This document shows, piece by piece, positions 7,353 through 15,208 of a stretch of 19,600 bases of DNA. Source of the DNA: JAJYZP01 sp049964535 (lineage in GTDB: Bacteria; Actinomycetota; Acidimicrobiia; Acidimicrobiales; Acidimicrobiaceae); the NCBI GenBank assembly GCA_049964535.1, contig JBMFXG010000027.1, positions 1 to 19,600 of the forward strand. Direction: 5' to 3'. Made by a program: the position numbers and the translations under genes. How positions within the stretch are numbered: position 1 is the first letter of the stretch; each line of letters begins with the position of its first letter. The notes below the pieces were generated by a model. The model saw only the letters and a program-made list of their open reading frames with translations, ran no database searches and was not told the origin of the DNA.

Positions 7353-9506
7353 GTGCCTCGCTCCCTAGTCTCGCTGAGTCGGTTGGGTGTAAAAGAGCTT
7401 CGTGGAGTAGGGGAGAAGCGGACTGCAGCACTTGAGGCCGTCGGGATCTCGACGATCTACGACCTGGTGTCGTACTACCCTCGTCGGCATATCGATCGAA
7501 CCAAGGAGGCGACGCTTGCAGATGCCCCTCTCGGGGTTCCGGTCTTGCTCATCGGTCGAGTTCGAGACGTACGTGTTCGTCGGTTAGCTCAGCGACGGCT
7601 CATCATTGAGGCGACCTTTTTCGATGATGCTGGCTCTCTACTTATGACGTTTTTCAATCAAGCGTGGAGAGAACGTCAGCTCACTGGAGTAGCCGAGATT
7701 GCGGTATTTGGGAAGATCGAGCACTTTCGAGGTCGGCCTCAGATGACGAATCCTTCCGTCGATATTTTGGGGGATCGATCTCTGAGAGTCGTACCGGTAT
7801 ATCCCCAGAGCGAGAAGGCCGGTCTGACGACTTCGGAGATTGCACGCTTTGTGCGCGAAGCGATCGACCGGACCGGGGAGCTCATCGATCCGTTGACCGA
7901 TGGCGATCGGCAAGAGCTTGGTCTCATCGATCGGACGAGTGCTTTTCGGCAGATTCACTTCCCATCCTCGATGGACGAGGTGGAGCGGGCTCGCCAGCGC
8001 CTTGCATTCGACGAACTCTTGCGCTTACAGACCGTCCTGGTGGGAAGAAAACTTCAGTTTGAGCGAGAGGCACGTGGTATCGCTCACGAGACGGCTCCGT
8101 TTCAAGGCTCGGGAGGCGATCTCATCCAGGGTTTCCTTGCGACTCTCCCATATCCATTGACGCAAGCTCAGCATCGGGCGATATCAGAGATAGCGCTTGA
8201 TATGGCCACGAGTCGGCCGATGCACAGGCTTCTGCAGGGAGATGTCGGTGCTGGAAAGACGCTGGTAGCCCTCGTTGCCATGCTCTTTGCAGTTCAAAGT
8301 GGGCATCAGGCGGCGCTCTTAGCTCCGACCGAAGTGCTGGCGGAGCAGCACTTCCTTGGGCTGAGCGGTTACTTGCGCGATTCGGTTAGCTCCGATGGAG
8401 CATCGTACTCGCTCTTTCAAGGGCAGAGTCGTGCGATTCGCGTCGAGCTATTAACTGGAAAGATGCCTCTTGCTCGTCGGCGCTCAGTACTCGAGGGTCT
8501 GCGACACGGTCACATCGATCTCGTGGTTGGTACCCATGCGCTCTTGGGTGAAGGTGTTGAGTTCGCCTCGCTCGGTCTTGCGGTCGTGGACGAGCAGCAT
8601 CGTTTTGGCGTAGAGCAACGCTCGATCTTGCGAGAGCGCGCTCGGGAGCGGAGCGGGTCCGACCCGGACCTGCTCGTGATGACGGCAACGCCGATTCCGA
8701 GAACGGCCGCTATGACGGTCTATGGCGATCTTGATCTCTCTGTGCTGGATGAGCTACCACCCGGTAGAACGCCGATTAAGACTCGTTGGTGTCGTGATAA
8801 CGAGGAGACCTTACAGGCGTTTCGTCACGTTCATGAAGAGGTTCAGGCGGGCCATCAGGCGTATGTAATCTGTCCATTGGTGGAGGAATCTGAGAAGATT
8901 GACATTCGGTCTGCGATAGCAGAGTACGAACGTCTTGGCCAAGAAGAGCTAGCTGGACTGCGTCTCGGGCTCATGCATGGCCAGCTTCCTGCATCAGACA
9001 AGGAGCGGACGATGGAGGCATTCCGGAACCGGGAGGTCGATGTATTGATCTCCACGACGGTCGTTGAAGTTGGCGTGGACGTGCCCAACGCCACGGTCAT
9101 GGTCATTGAAGATGCAGATCGCTTTGGTATCGCACAGCTCCATCAGCTGCGAGGACGGGTAGGTCGTTCTTCGGCGCCCTCGTACTGCTATCTCGTCTCG
9201 GAAGACCCAACTCCTGAGGCGCAGGAGCGCTTATCGGCTATGGTGGAGAGCAACGACGGTTTTCTCCTTGCCGAGCGTGACCTGGCACTTCGGGGAGAAG
9301 GCACCATTCTTGGTAATCGTCAGCGAGGACGAAGTGATCTCAAGCTTGCTTCGCTTGTCACTGATCTACCGCTGATTCGAACGGCTCGATCCCATGCGGA
9401 GCGAATCGTTCGAACTTCCTTTGACGGCCTTGCTCTGTCCCTGTTTCGAGAGGAGATCGAAGCGTTCTTCGATGACGATGACGTTCGGTTCCTCTTCCGG
9501 GGCTAG
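7353..9506 (+). CDS. recG: ATP-dependent DNA helicase RecG
   Basis: This superfamily-2 helicase/translocase reverses stalled replication forks and processes Holliday junctions. From the GTG at 7353 it is 717 residues, close to the usual length. The N-terminal wedge region has the OB-fold (GVPVLLIGRVRDVRV onward) and a helix-hairpin-like LGVKELRGVGEKRTAAL start. Helicase motifs in order: GDVGAGKT (Walker A, 296-303), DEQHRFG (DEQH box typical of RecG, from 413), TATPIPRT (444-451) and QLRGRVGRS (598-606). The frame is open back to a GTG at 7332. The downstream GTG is preferred because AGAGGGGG (7341-7348) precedes it at Shine-Dalgarno distance. A gap of about 120 bases separates it from the fakA-like gene, and 215 bases follow before rsmD. 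Confidence 0.95.
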   Translation: MPRSLVSLSRLGVKELRGVGEKRTAALEAVGISTIYDLVSYYPRRHIDRTKEATLADAPLGVPVLLIGRVRDVRVRRLAQRRLIIEATFFDDAGSLLMTFFNQAWRERQLTGVAEIAVFGKIEHFRGRPQMTNPSVDILGDRSLRVVPVYPQSEKAGLTTSEIARFVREAIDRTGELIDPLTDGDRQELGLIDRTSAFRQIHFPSSMDEVERARQRLAFDELLRLQTVLVGRKLQFEREARGIAHETAPFQGSGGDLIQGFLATLPYPLTQAQHRAISEIALDMATSRPMHRLLQGDVGAGKTLVALVAMLFAVQSGHQAALLAPTEVLAEQHFLGLSGYLRDSVSSDGASYSLFQGQSRAIRVELLTGKMPLARRRSVLEGLRHGHIDLVVGTHALLGEGVEFASLGLAVVDEQHRFGVEQRSILRERARERSGSDPDLLVMTATPIPRTAAMTVYGDLDLSVLDELPPGRTPIKTRWCRDNEETLQAFRHVHEEVQAGHQAYVICPLVEESEKIDIRSAIAEYERLGQEELAGLRLGLMHGQLPASDKERTMEAFRNREVDVLISTTVVEVGVDVPNATVMVIEDADRFGIAQLHQLRGRVGRSSAPSYCYLVSEDPTPEAQERLSAMVESNDGFLLAERDLALRGEGTILGNRQRGRSDLKLASLVTDLPLIRTARSHAERIVRTSFDGLALSLFREEIEAFFDDDDVRFLFRG

Positions 9507-9568
9507 GAGAGGTCGGCATCGATGAGGGCTAGCTTCGATCTGCTAGAGCGAAGGTCGTAGACCGCAAT

Positions 9569-9596
9569 CCGAAGCCAACCGACCGAAGCCAACCGA
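9569..9596 (+). repeat. Tandem 14-bp repeat, two copies, in the recG-rsmD gap
   Basis: The unit ccgaagccaaccga occurs twice head to tail (9569-9582, 9583-9596) and is followed by ccgg. It lies in the 215-base gap 9507-9721, where I see no convincing gene; a 61-codon minus-strand frame there has no recognisable features. The CCAACCGACC core also occurs, inverted, in the pckG-ferrochelatase gap. Confidence 0.85.
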
Positions 9597-9721
9597 CCGG
9601 AGCTAGGTGGTTGCTGGGAGTCTGTGACGACCCGTTCTCCTTCTTCTTGGAAGGTGTGAATGGAGAAGCTTCGTTCGGTACTCGTCAATTCGTGATGTTT
9701 GAGAAGCTAGAGTAGAGCGGA

Positions 9722-10291
9722 ATGAAGGTACTGTCGGGACGAGACAACGGTCGGCGAATTGAAGCGCCCGCTGGACGTGCAGTGAGGCCGACTTCGGCTC
9801 GAGTGCGACGGTCACTGTTCGACATGGTGGAGTCGAGATTTGATCTCCGTGAGTGCTTGGTCTTCGACCTCTTCGCCGGTACCGGTGCGCTTGGTATTGA
9901 AGCGCTCTCTCGAGGGGCTCCTCAGGCGGTCTTTGTCGACATTCGGCCGGAATCTATCAATGTAATTCGTAGAAATCTCGCTACCTTGCGTCTTGAGGCA
10001 CGGGCAAGCGTGACTCGCATGGACGTCTTACAGTACGTGCAGCGTCCGTGGGGTCCTCTCGATTCCAATCAGCTCCGACTGATCTTCTGTGATCCGCCAT
10101 ATGACTTCGATCGCTGGGAAGAGGTGCTTGCTCATGTTCCAGAGGGTGTGGTGATTGTGGAATCGAATCGGGAGATTTACGTTGCGCCGCGATGGGAGTG
10201 TTTGAAGATGAAGAGCTACGGTGACACGGTCGTCCAAGTTCTTCACGCACAGGGTCGCGAGGAGTTGAACTCGGAGGAAGCGCAAGCATGA
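9722..10291 (+). CDS. rsmD: 16S rRNA (guanine966-N2)-methyltransferase
   Basis: This Rossmann-fold methyltransferase modifies G966 of 16S rRNA using S-adenosylmethionine. It is 189 residues long, as expected. MKVLSGRDNGRRIEAP and RPTSARVRRSLFDM (22-35) match the conserved N-terminal RNA-contact region. FDLFAGTGALGIEALSRGA (48-66) is the SAM-binding motif, VFVDIRPES supplies the ribose-binding acid, and DPPY (124-127) is the catalytic N-methyltransferase tetrapeptide. The ATG has weak upstream purines. Its stop overlaps the coaD start by 4 bases (ATGA), so the two are translationally coupled. Confidence 0.95.
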   Translation: MKVLSGRDNGRRIEAPAGRAVRPTSARVRRSLFDMVESRFDLRECLVFDLFAGTGALGIEALSRGAPQAVFVDIRPESINVIRRNLATLRLEARASVTRMDVLQYVQRPWGPLDSNQLRLIFCDPPYDFDRWEEVLAHVPEGVVIVESNREIYVAPRWECLKMKSYGDTVVQVLHAQGREELNSEEAQA

Positions 10292-10788
10292 GCGTCACGA
10301 AAGGCCCGATTCGGGCACTCTTCCCGGGATCCTTTGACCCTTTCCATAATGGACACTTAGAGGTGGTACAGCGAGCATCTCAGCTCTTCGACACGGTCGT
10401 GGTAGCGGCTACGAGGAATCCGCAGAAGGCCTCACCGATGTTTGATCTGACCGAGCGAAAACTCTTGATTGAGCGATCGGTCGATCACCTTGAGAACGTC
10501 GAGGTCGTATCTCTCTCAACGCTCGTCGTGAACTTGGCTCGCGAACTTGAGGTAACGATCATTGTACGAGGATTGCGGGCCATCTCGGATTTCGAGTCTG
10601 AGCTGCAGATGGCCCAGATGAATCATCAACTCTCTGGGATCGATACCATCTTTATTCCGACCTCTGCCGAGCACTCTTTCTTAGCCTCGCGATTGCTGCG
10701 AGAGGTTGCGTCCTATGGTGGAAATATTCGTTCGATGGTTCCGAAGATCGTTGCCGAGAGGCTCTTGGACAAGTTTGGGGGTTCTTAG
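10288..10788 (+). CDS. coaD: Phosphopantetheine adenylyltransferase
   Basis: This enzyme adenylates 4'-phosphopantetheine to dephospho-CoA, the penultimate step of coenzyme A synthesis. At 166 residues it has standard length for this hexameric nucleotidyltransferase. LFPGSFDPFHNGH (11-23) holds the HxGH-type nucleotide motif, with H20 and H23. RGLRAISDFESELQMAQMN (94-112) is the substrate and dimer-contact segment, and EHSFLASRLLREVASYGG (128-145) corresponds to the ISSSxVREIA nucleotide loop, slightly divergent here. It overlaps rsmD at its start, and the next gene begins at the base after its stop. rsmD-coaD pairing is very common. Confidence 0.97.
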   Translation: MSVTKGPIRALFPGSFDPFHNGHLEVVQRASQLFDTVVVAATRNPQKASPMFDLTERKLLIERSVDHLENVEVVSLSTLVVNLARELEVTIIVRGLRAISDFESELQMAQMNHQLSGIDTIFIPTSAEHSFLASRLLREVASYGGNIRSMVPKIVAERLLDKFGGS

Positions 10789-11382
10789 GTGGCGGTGAGT
10801 GGATTTCGTGAGGAATCGTATGCTGATGATTCTCACGTAGAGAGTTCTTTTGATTCCCTACAGACCCCGAGAGTCGAGGAGGTCTTGGCAGATCTGGGGG
10901 CAATGGTTGCAACTGCCAAGAGCATGCCGCTCTCGTCCTCGGTGCTGCTCCCCAGAGAGGAGCTGCTGTCGCTCATCGACTTGGCGATATCACTCCTTCC
11001 AAAAGAGTTGCGTGATGCCAAGTGGATGCTTCGAGAGCGCCAAGAGTATCTTGATCGAGTGAAGCTTGAAGCAGATGAGATTATCGAAGCTGCGCGAGCT
11101 CGAGCTGAGTCGCTGGTCTCCAAGACAGACATCGTCCGTCAGGCGACATCGCAAGCGAACCATATCGTGCAGGGCGCTCGAGAGGAGGCCTCGAAGCTTC
11201 GACTTGAGGCAAGCGACTATGCTGACCAACGGCTAGCTTCGCTCGAGATTGCGTTGGTCAGCACGTTGAAGTCGGTACGCGCAGGTCGTGATCTGCTCGC
11301 CCACACCACCGATCGTCACCTCGAGGACTCTGACGAGACGCAACGACGAGCCGAGGATGTCTTCTTCGATCAAGATCACTGA
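10789..11382 (+). CDS. sepIVA: SepIVA-like DivIVA-family coiled-coil protein
   Basis: This 197-residue cytoplasmic protein begins with GTG directly after the coaD stop. After about 25 divergent residues it has VEEVLADLGAMVATAKSMPLSS, then LPREELLSLIDLAISLLPKEL (about 50-70). It continues as a long Ala/Glu/Arg-rich coiled coil (about 73-145) and ends in YADQRLASLEIAL plus TLKSVRAGRDLL. The pattern of a short conserved N-terminal 'E(x)L..L..(x)A...P(x)S' box, 'PR(x)ELL.LID' box, coiled coil and 'R(x)GR(x)(x)L' end matches the mycobacterial septum factor SepIVA. Mycobacterial SepIVA also lies between the coaD region and DUF177/rnc. The coil is shorter than my recollection of the mycobacterial protein. 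The role in septum or polar-envelope organisation is inferred from the family. Confidence 0.75.
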   Translation: MAVSGFREESYADDSHVESSFDSLQTPRVEEVLADLGAMVATAKSMPLSSSVLLPREELLSLIDLAISLLPKELRDAKWMLRERQEYLDRVKLEADEIIEAARARAESLVSKTDIVRQATSQANHIVQGAREEASKLRLEASDYADQRLASLEIALVSTLKSVRAGRDLLAHTTDRHLEDSDETQRRAEDVFFDQDH

Positions 11383-11410
11383 GATCGAAGGTTCACGGTG
11401 TCGAGTAGGT

Positions 11411-11418
11411 AAGGAGGA
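11411..11418 (+). promoter_or_regulatory. Strong ribosome binding site deciding the DUF177 start
   Basis: AAGGAGGA lies 4 bases before the ATG at 11423. It is the best Shine-Dalgarno in the window, and rules against the long upstream start. Confidence 0.85.
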
Positions 11419-11422
11419 GACC

Positions 11423-11950
11423 ATGGGTTCGAAGGATTTCTCGCTCTCGGTCTTCAAGCTTCTTCGTGAGTCTGGTACGCCAGTTTCGTTTCATCGGGAA
11501 GGAACGTCGTCAGAGATCTTTATTCGATTCTCTCGAGTAGAGAGTGATCAGATGATCGAGATAGACGGAGTCCTTGAATCTGTTCATCCTGGTGTCTTGG
11601 TCTCTGGCACCATATGTAGCGTCTCTCATGGAGAGTGTGCTCGCTGCCTTGACGACGCTTTTAACGTCATAACCGCTGAGGTACGTGAGCTCTTTGAGGT
11701 CGATGCAACGGAAGAGAGCGGAAGCTATAGCTTTGATGGCGAGGTTATCGATTTGACCGAGATGATCAAAGATGCGCTCGTATTGCAGCTACCCCTCGTG
11801 CCGCTCTGTTCGCCCGACTGTCCTGGACTCTGTCCTACTTGCGGATCCTCCTTGAAAGAGGGTCCGTGTGGTTGTGATCGGTCACCGAGAGACGAGCGAT
11901 GGGCAGCACTCGACGAGCTCGACGATGCAGTTCAGCGCAAAGGCGAGTAG
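11423..11950 (+). CDS. yceD: DUF177/YceD family protein
   Basis: This is a 175-residue member of the YceD/DUF177 family, linked in other bacteria and plastids to 23S rRNA accumulation and large-subunit assembly. CARCLDD (72-78) and the C-terminal DLTEMIKDALVLQLPLVPLC (110-129) followed by a Cys cluster are family hallmarks. The cluster CSPDCPGLCPTC plus CGC (C129 to C151) is probably metal binding. The frame stays open upstream to 11288, overlapping the sepIVA-like gene. The ATG at 11423 is chosen because AAGGAGGA lies immediately before it, and the resulting N-terminus fits. It is followed by rpmF, as in most bacteria, where the two are co-transcribed. Confidence 0.92.
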   Translation: MGSKDFSLSVFKLLRESGTPVSFHREGTSSEIFIRFSRVESDQMIEIDGVLESVHPGVLVSGTICSVSHGECARCLDDAFNVITAEVRELFEVDATEESGSYSFDGEVIDLTEMIKDALVLQLPLVPLCSPDCPGLCPTCGSSLKEGPCGCDRSPRDERWAALDELDDAVQRKGE

Positions 11951-12002
11951 TCTGTATTGCTTGTGATCTGTAGAGATCGTGATCTGTGTGGAGACTGTTG
12001 AG

Positions 12003-12182
12003 ATGGCTGTACCAAAGCGAAAGACCTCAAAGGCAAAAGGTGCCAGTCGCAAGGCGAGTGCCTGGACACTTGATATACCGAGTGCAAGTAGCTGTCCATC
12101 GTGTGGCAGCGCGAAGCGCCCCCATCACATCTGTCCGAGCTGTGGGTATTACAAGGGTCGTCAAGCTGTAGAGGTAGAATAG
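12003..12182 (+). CDS. rpmF: 50S ribosomal protein L32
   Basis: This is a 59-residue large-subunit protein starting MAVPKRKTSKAKGASRKA, the invariant L32 N-terminus. Two CPSC pairs (CPSCGSAKRPHHICPSCG) form a zinc ribbon, and it ends YYKGRQAVEVE. The open frame extends to an ATG at 11979, but that would add eight residues foreign to the family. GGAG lies about 9 bases before the ATG at 12003. The gene sits 52 bases after the DUF177 stop and 6 bases before plsX, in the usual order. Confidence 0.97.
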   Translation: MAVPKRKTSKAKGASRKASAWTLDIPSASSCPSCGSAKRPHHICPSCGYYKGRQAVEVE

Positions 12183-12188
12183 AGAGCC

Positions 12189-13202
12189 TTGAAACCAATA
12201 GCTGTTGATCTCATGGGTGGGGACAAGGCCCCTGAGGTCGTGGCGGAGGCACTTCGAATTGTCGCCTCTGAGCACTCGATTCCGATCATCGCCGTTGGGA
12301 CGCGTCAGGCCTTGGATCTCGTGACCGATCTTGGTCTCGCTGGCTACGTGGAGGCCACCGAGGTGATCGCAATGGATGACGACCCGGCCTCGTCGATACG
12401 TCGTAAGCGAGACTCTTCGCTAGTTCGCTGTGCTGAGATCGTCAAAGATGGTGAAGCATCTGGCCTCTTCTCAGCGGGTAACACTGGAGCCGCTATGGCG
12501 GCTGCTCTAACCAAGATGGGAAGGATCCGGGGCGTCAAGCGTCCCGCAATTGCGACTACGATTCCCGTTCCGGGATCGACGCCAACGGTCTTGCTTGACT
12601 CGGGTGCGAACGCCGAGTGCACTCCGGAGTGGTTAGTACAGTTTGCGGTCATGGGCTCCATTTTCTCGACCGATCGCTTCGGAATCGAGGTGCCGAAAGT
12701 GGGCCTACTGTCGATCGGGGAGGAGTCGAGCAAGGGGAACCTCCTGGTTAAGACTACGAACGCTCTGCTCGCTAACGACCCTCGAATCCACTTCATCGGT
12801 AATGTTGAAGGACGTGACGTCATGACACGAGAGGTTGATGTCGTAGTCACCGACGGGTTCAGCGGTAACGTCGTTCTCAAGACGCTCGAGGGTGGTTTGC
12901 AGGTCTTCGCGAAGGCAGTGTTGGAACATTTGATGAAAGGTGACGACGGCCCCGAGGTCTTCGAACGTGTCTATCCGAAACTCGAGCCCTTGGTCAAGGA
13001 GCTGTCGGCCGATACCTACGGTGGTGCTGCGCTTCTCGGTGTTCAAGGACTCTGTATGATCGGCCATGGTTCCTCTACCCCGCTTGCAATCGTCAATGCG
13101 CTCGTCGCGGCAGCATCATTAGTTGAGATGGACTTGGTTCACGCCCTCGAGGACTCACTTGGGGGAGGGGCCACACGAGAGGAAGTAGGACAGTATGCCT
13201 GA
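12189..13202 (+). CDS. plsX: Acyl-ACP:phosphate acyltransferase
   Basis: PlsX makes acyl-phosphate from acyl-ACP and phosphate, feeding PlsY in phosphatidic acid synthesis; it is a peripheral membrane enzyme. At 337 residues it is full length. VDLMGGDKAPEVV (6-18), FSAGNTGA (94-101), LLDSGANAECTPEWLVQFA (135-153) and VVTDGFSGNVVLK are family motifs. The start is TTG, 6 bases after the rpmF stop, with only a weak purine run upstream, so coupling to rpmF is likely. It overlaps acpP by 8 bases. The fabH, fabD and fabG genes that often follow plsX in other phyla are absent here. Confidence 0.95.
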   Translation: MKPIAVDLMGGDKAPEVVAEALRIVASEHSIPIIAVGTRQALDLVTDLGLAGYVEATEVIAMDDDPASSIRRKRDSSLVRCAEIVKDGEASGLFSAGNTGAAMAAALTKMGRIRGVKRPAIATTIPVPGSTPTVLLDSGANAECTPEWLVQFAVMGSIFSTDRFGIEVPKVGLLSIGEESSKGNLLVKTTNALLANDPRIHFIGNVEGRDVMTREVDVVVTDGFSGNVVLKTLEGGLQVFAKAVLEHLMKGDDGPEVFERVYPKLEPLVKELSADTYGGAALLGVQGLCMIGHGSSTPLAIVNALVAAASLVEMDLVHALEDSLGGGATREEVGQYA

Positions 13203-13467
13203 GGCAGTGACTCGAGCTGAGATCTTTGAGACGATTCGAGGGCACTTGGCCGATATATTGGAGATCGATCCAGCCAAAATCACCGAGAGTGCGTCTTTTT
13301 CCGAGGATCTCAATGCAGACTCGTTAGCCTTGATCGAACTGGTCGAGGCTATTGAAGACGAGTTCTCAAAGGGAGATACCGTCTTTCGTATCGAAGACGA
13401 GGAGCTTGAGGAGCTGAAGACGATGCGCGATGCCGTTACCTATGTGGCGGATAAGCTCAACGTGTAA
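13195..13467 (+). CDS. acpP: Acyl carrier protein
   Basis: This is a 90-residue acidic carrier protein. FSEDLNADSLALIELVEAIEDEF carries the 4'-phosphopantetheine attachment serine (S43) in an ADSL context, slightly unlike the more common GADSLD. It shuttles acyl chains in fatty-acid synthesis and supplies acyl-ACP to PlsX, encoded just before it. Its ATG lies within the end of plsX, with AGAGGAAG upstream, so the two are translated together. The C-terminus (KTMRDAVTYVADKL) fits the family. Confidence 0.94.
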   Translation: MPEAVTRAEIFETIRGHLADILEIDPAKITESASFSEDLNADSLALIELVEAIEDEFSKGDTVFRIEDEELEELKTMRDAVTYVADKLNV

Positions 13468-13502
13468 CGTGGCAAGTTTCCGCTTCTCATCTCGGTCGGT
13501 CA

Positions 13503-14234
13503 TTGAACACTCCTCCTGCCGTGAAGGTGAGTGAAGAGAGACCGGCCCTGGGGTCGTCCAGGTTAGGGCGGCTGATACCCGCTTCGATGCACTCCAGTGC
13601 CCTAGTTCAGCAGGCCTTGACGCATCGATCTTCTGCACAAGAACGAGGCGTGCCTAGTAACGAGCGTCTCGAGTTCGTAGGGGATGCCGTCCTCGATCTC
13701 GTGGTATCTGAGTACCTTTTTCGTACCTTCCCATCTCTGGAAGAGGGAAGGATGTCGAAGATTCGTGCCTCTGTGGTGAATATGGATCGACTGGCTCGGG
13801 TCGCAACAGATTGCGGTCTCGGGGAGATGTTGTGTCTTGGGGTGGCTGAGCAAGAGAGCGGAGGGCGAGAAAAAAACTCTATTCTTGCCGACGCGCTTGA
13901 GGCCATTATTGGCGCTGTCTATCTGGAGGCGGGCCTACGCCCGGCTCGGCGAATGATCTTGAAACTCCTTGAACAGCACGTACTGGGGGCCGTCGATGAC
14001 CACGTACTTGGAGACTACAAGTCCGCACTCCAAGAGTGGCTTGCGCTCCGGTCGCTTCCTCCGCCTGTGTATGTTGACACGTGGGAGGGTCCTGATCACG
14101 ATCGTAGATTTCTTGCTGAGTTGCGGCTGCGCGATGGTCGGAGTGCCACCGGGACAGGTCGCTCTAAAAAACAGGCTCAACAGGATGCGGCTCGCTGTTT
14201 TCTCGAGCGGGAAGCGGATCGACGTGAGCCCTGA
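13503..14234 (+). CDS. rnc: Ribonuclease III
   Basis: This endonuclease cleaves double-stranded RNA in rRNA processing and mRNA turnover. It is 243 residues from the TTG at 13503. The catalytic domain (about 30-160) has QQALTHRS (36-43), NERLEFVGDAVLDL (53-66, signature with E57 and D61) and LADALEAIIGAVYLEAG (128-144, catalytic D130 and E133 region). The double-stranded RNA-binding domain (about 170-240) has DYKSALQEWL and GRSKKQAQQDAA. The start is uncertain: TTG 13503 lacks a clear Shine-Dalgarno, and GTG at 13521 or 13527 would give similar proteins. rnc-mutM-smc-ftsY is a well-known gene order. Confidence 0.95.
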   Translation: MNTPPAVKVSEERPALGSSRLGRLIPASMHSSALVQQALTHRSSAQERGVPSNERLEFVGDAVLDLVVSEYLFRTFPSLEEGRMSKIRASVVNMDRLARVATDCGLGEMLCLGVAEQESGGREKNSILADALEAIIGAVYLEAGLRPARRMILKLLEQHVLGAVDDHVLGDYKSALQEWLALRSLPPPVYVDTWEGPDHDRRFLAELRLRDGRSATGTGRSKKQAQQDAARCFLEREADRREP

Positions 14235-14239
14235 GGTGG
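14233..14239 (+). promoter_or_regulatory. Ribosome binding site supporting the mutM GTG start
   Basis: GAGGTGG, 10 bases before the GTG at 14250 and overlapping the end of rnc. It favours the start that exposes Pro2. Confidence 0.6.
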
Positions 14240-14249
14240 ATTGCCAGCG

Positions 14250-15137
14250 GTGCCTGAGCTCCCGGAGGTAGAGACGACTCGGCGAGATCTCTCTGCACTC
14301 TGTGTTGGTGCCTCGTTGACGAAGGTGCAGTTGCCAGGAGTGAGGACCGTCCGACGTGGTCTGACGTCGGAGAAGCTTGAAGAGCGATTGGTTGGTCTTG
14401 CGGTAGAGGGTGTGGAGCGACTCGGTAAGTACTTGATCTTCCGGTTGAAGGATCAGAACGCCGCTGGATTTGATGGTCGAATGGATCTCGTTGTTCATCT
14501 CGGTATGTCGGGTCGTTTTCTACGAAGCAACGAGCAGCGGCTAGCTCGACACGTCGCTGGCTCGTTCTGTTTTGAAGGCTCTCGGCTTGGGGTGGAGGAG
14601 AGTCTCTGGTTCTACGACCCGAGAACCTTCGGCGAGATCTTTCTCAGTCAGGGTAGGGTCGACCACGGTATTCCTGTCGAGCTCGCTCACTTGGGTCTCG
14701 ATCTTGTGAGTGACGTACGATCGTGTCAATTTCGTAAGGATCGCCTACTCGCACTCTTCCGGTCCACAAGTCCGATCAAGGCGCGTCTGCTCGATCAACG
14801 ATACCTGGCTGGGATTGGAAATATCTACTCCGACGAGGTACTCTTTCGGACTCGGATTCATCCCGGTCGAAGTGCGAACTCTCTTGCACTCGGAGAGCGT
14901 AAGCAGCTGGTGCAGACCGCAGCGTCTGTATTGAGACAAGCGATTGAGCACCGTGGTTCCTCGCTTGCAGATACGAGCTATCGAGATCTCAACGGTGACA
15001 TTGGTAGCTACCAACGCCTTCATCAAGCGTACGGTCGATCGGGAGAGCCGTGCGTCCGCTGCGGAGAGCGTATGACGAAAGAGACGATCGTAGGTCGATC
15101 GAGTACGTTCTGTCCGCTCTGTCAAGGTCGATGGTGA
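14250..15137 (+). CDS. mutM: Formamidopyrimidine-DNA glycosylase
   Basis: This bifunctional glycosylase/AP lyase removes 8-oxoguanine and formamidopyrimidines. After initiator Met removal the N-terminal Pro (P2) is the Schiff-base nucleophile and E3 the acid. The frame is open from a TTG at 14241, but the GTG at 14250 gives the required MPELPEVETTRR and has GAGGTGG 10 bases upstream. Other conserved features in this 295-residue protein are K60 (RLGKYLIF), HLGMSGR (83-89), LLDQRYLAGIGNIYSDEVLF (180-199), and a C-terminal zinc finger with C268, C271, C288 and C291 including GRSSTFCPLCQ. It lies 15 bases after rnc and before smc. Confidence 0.96.
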   Translation: MPELPEVETTRRDLSALCVGASLTKVQLPGVRTVRRGLTSEKLEERLVGLAVEGVERLGKYLIFRLKDQNAAGFDGRMDLVVHLGMSGRFLRSNEQRLARHVAGSFCFEGSRLGVEESLWFYDPRTFGEIFLSQGRVDHGIPVELAHLGLDLVSDVRSCQFRKDRLLALFRSTSPIKARLLDQRYLAGIGNIYSDEVLFRTRIHPGRSANSLALGERKQLVQTAASVLRQAIEHRGSSLADTSYRDLNGDIGSYQRLHQAYGRSGEPCVRCGERMTKETIVGRSSTFCPLCQGRW

Positions 15138-15208
15138 GGTAGTCTCAGTGGCTTGACCGCGAGAGGGACTCGGCATGCTCATAGGTGGAAAGGAAGGGAT
15201 GAAGTTCA

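Noticed and set aside
9503..9688. 61-codon minus-strand frame between recG and rsmD
   Set aside because: It overlaps the recG stop and the tandem repeat and has no motif or credible ribosome binding site.
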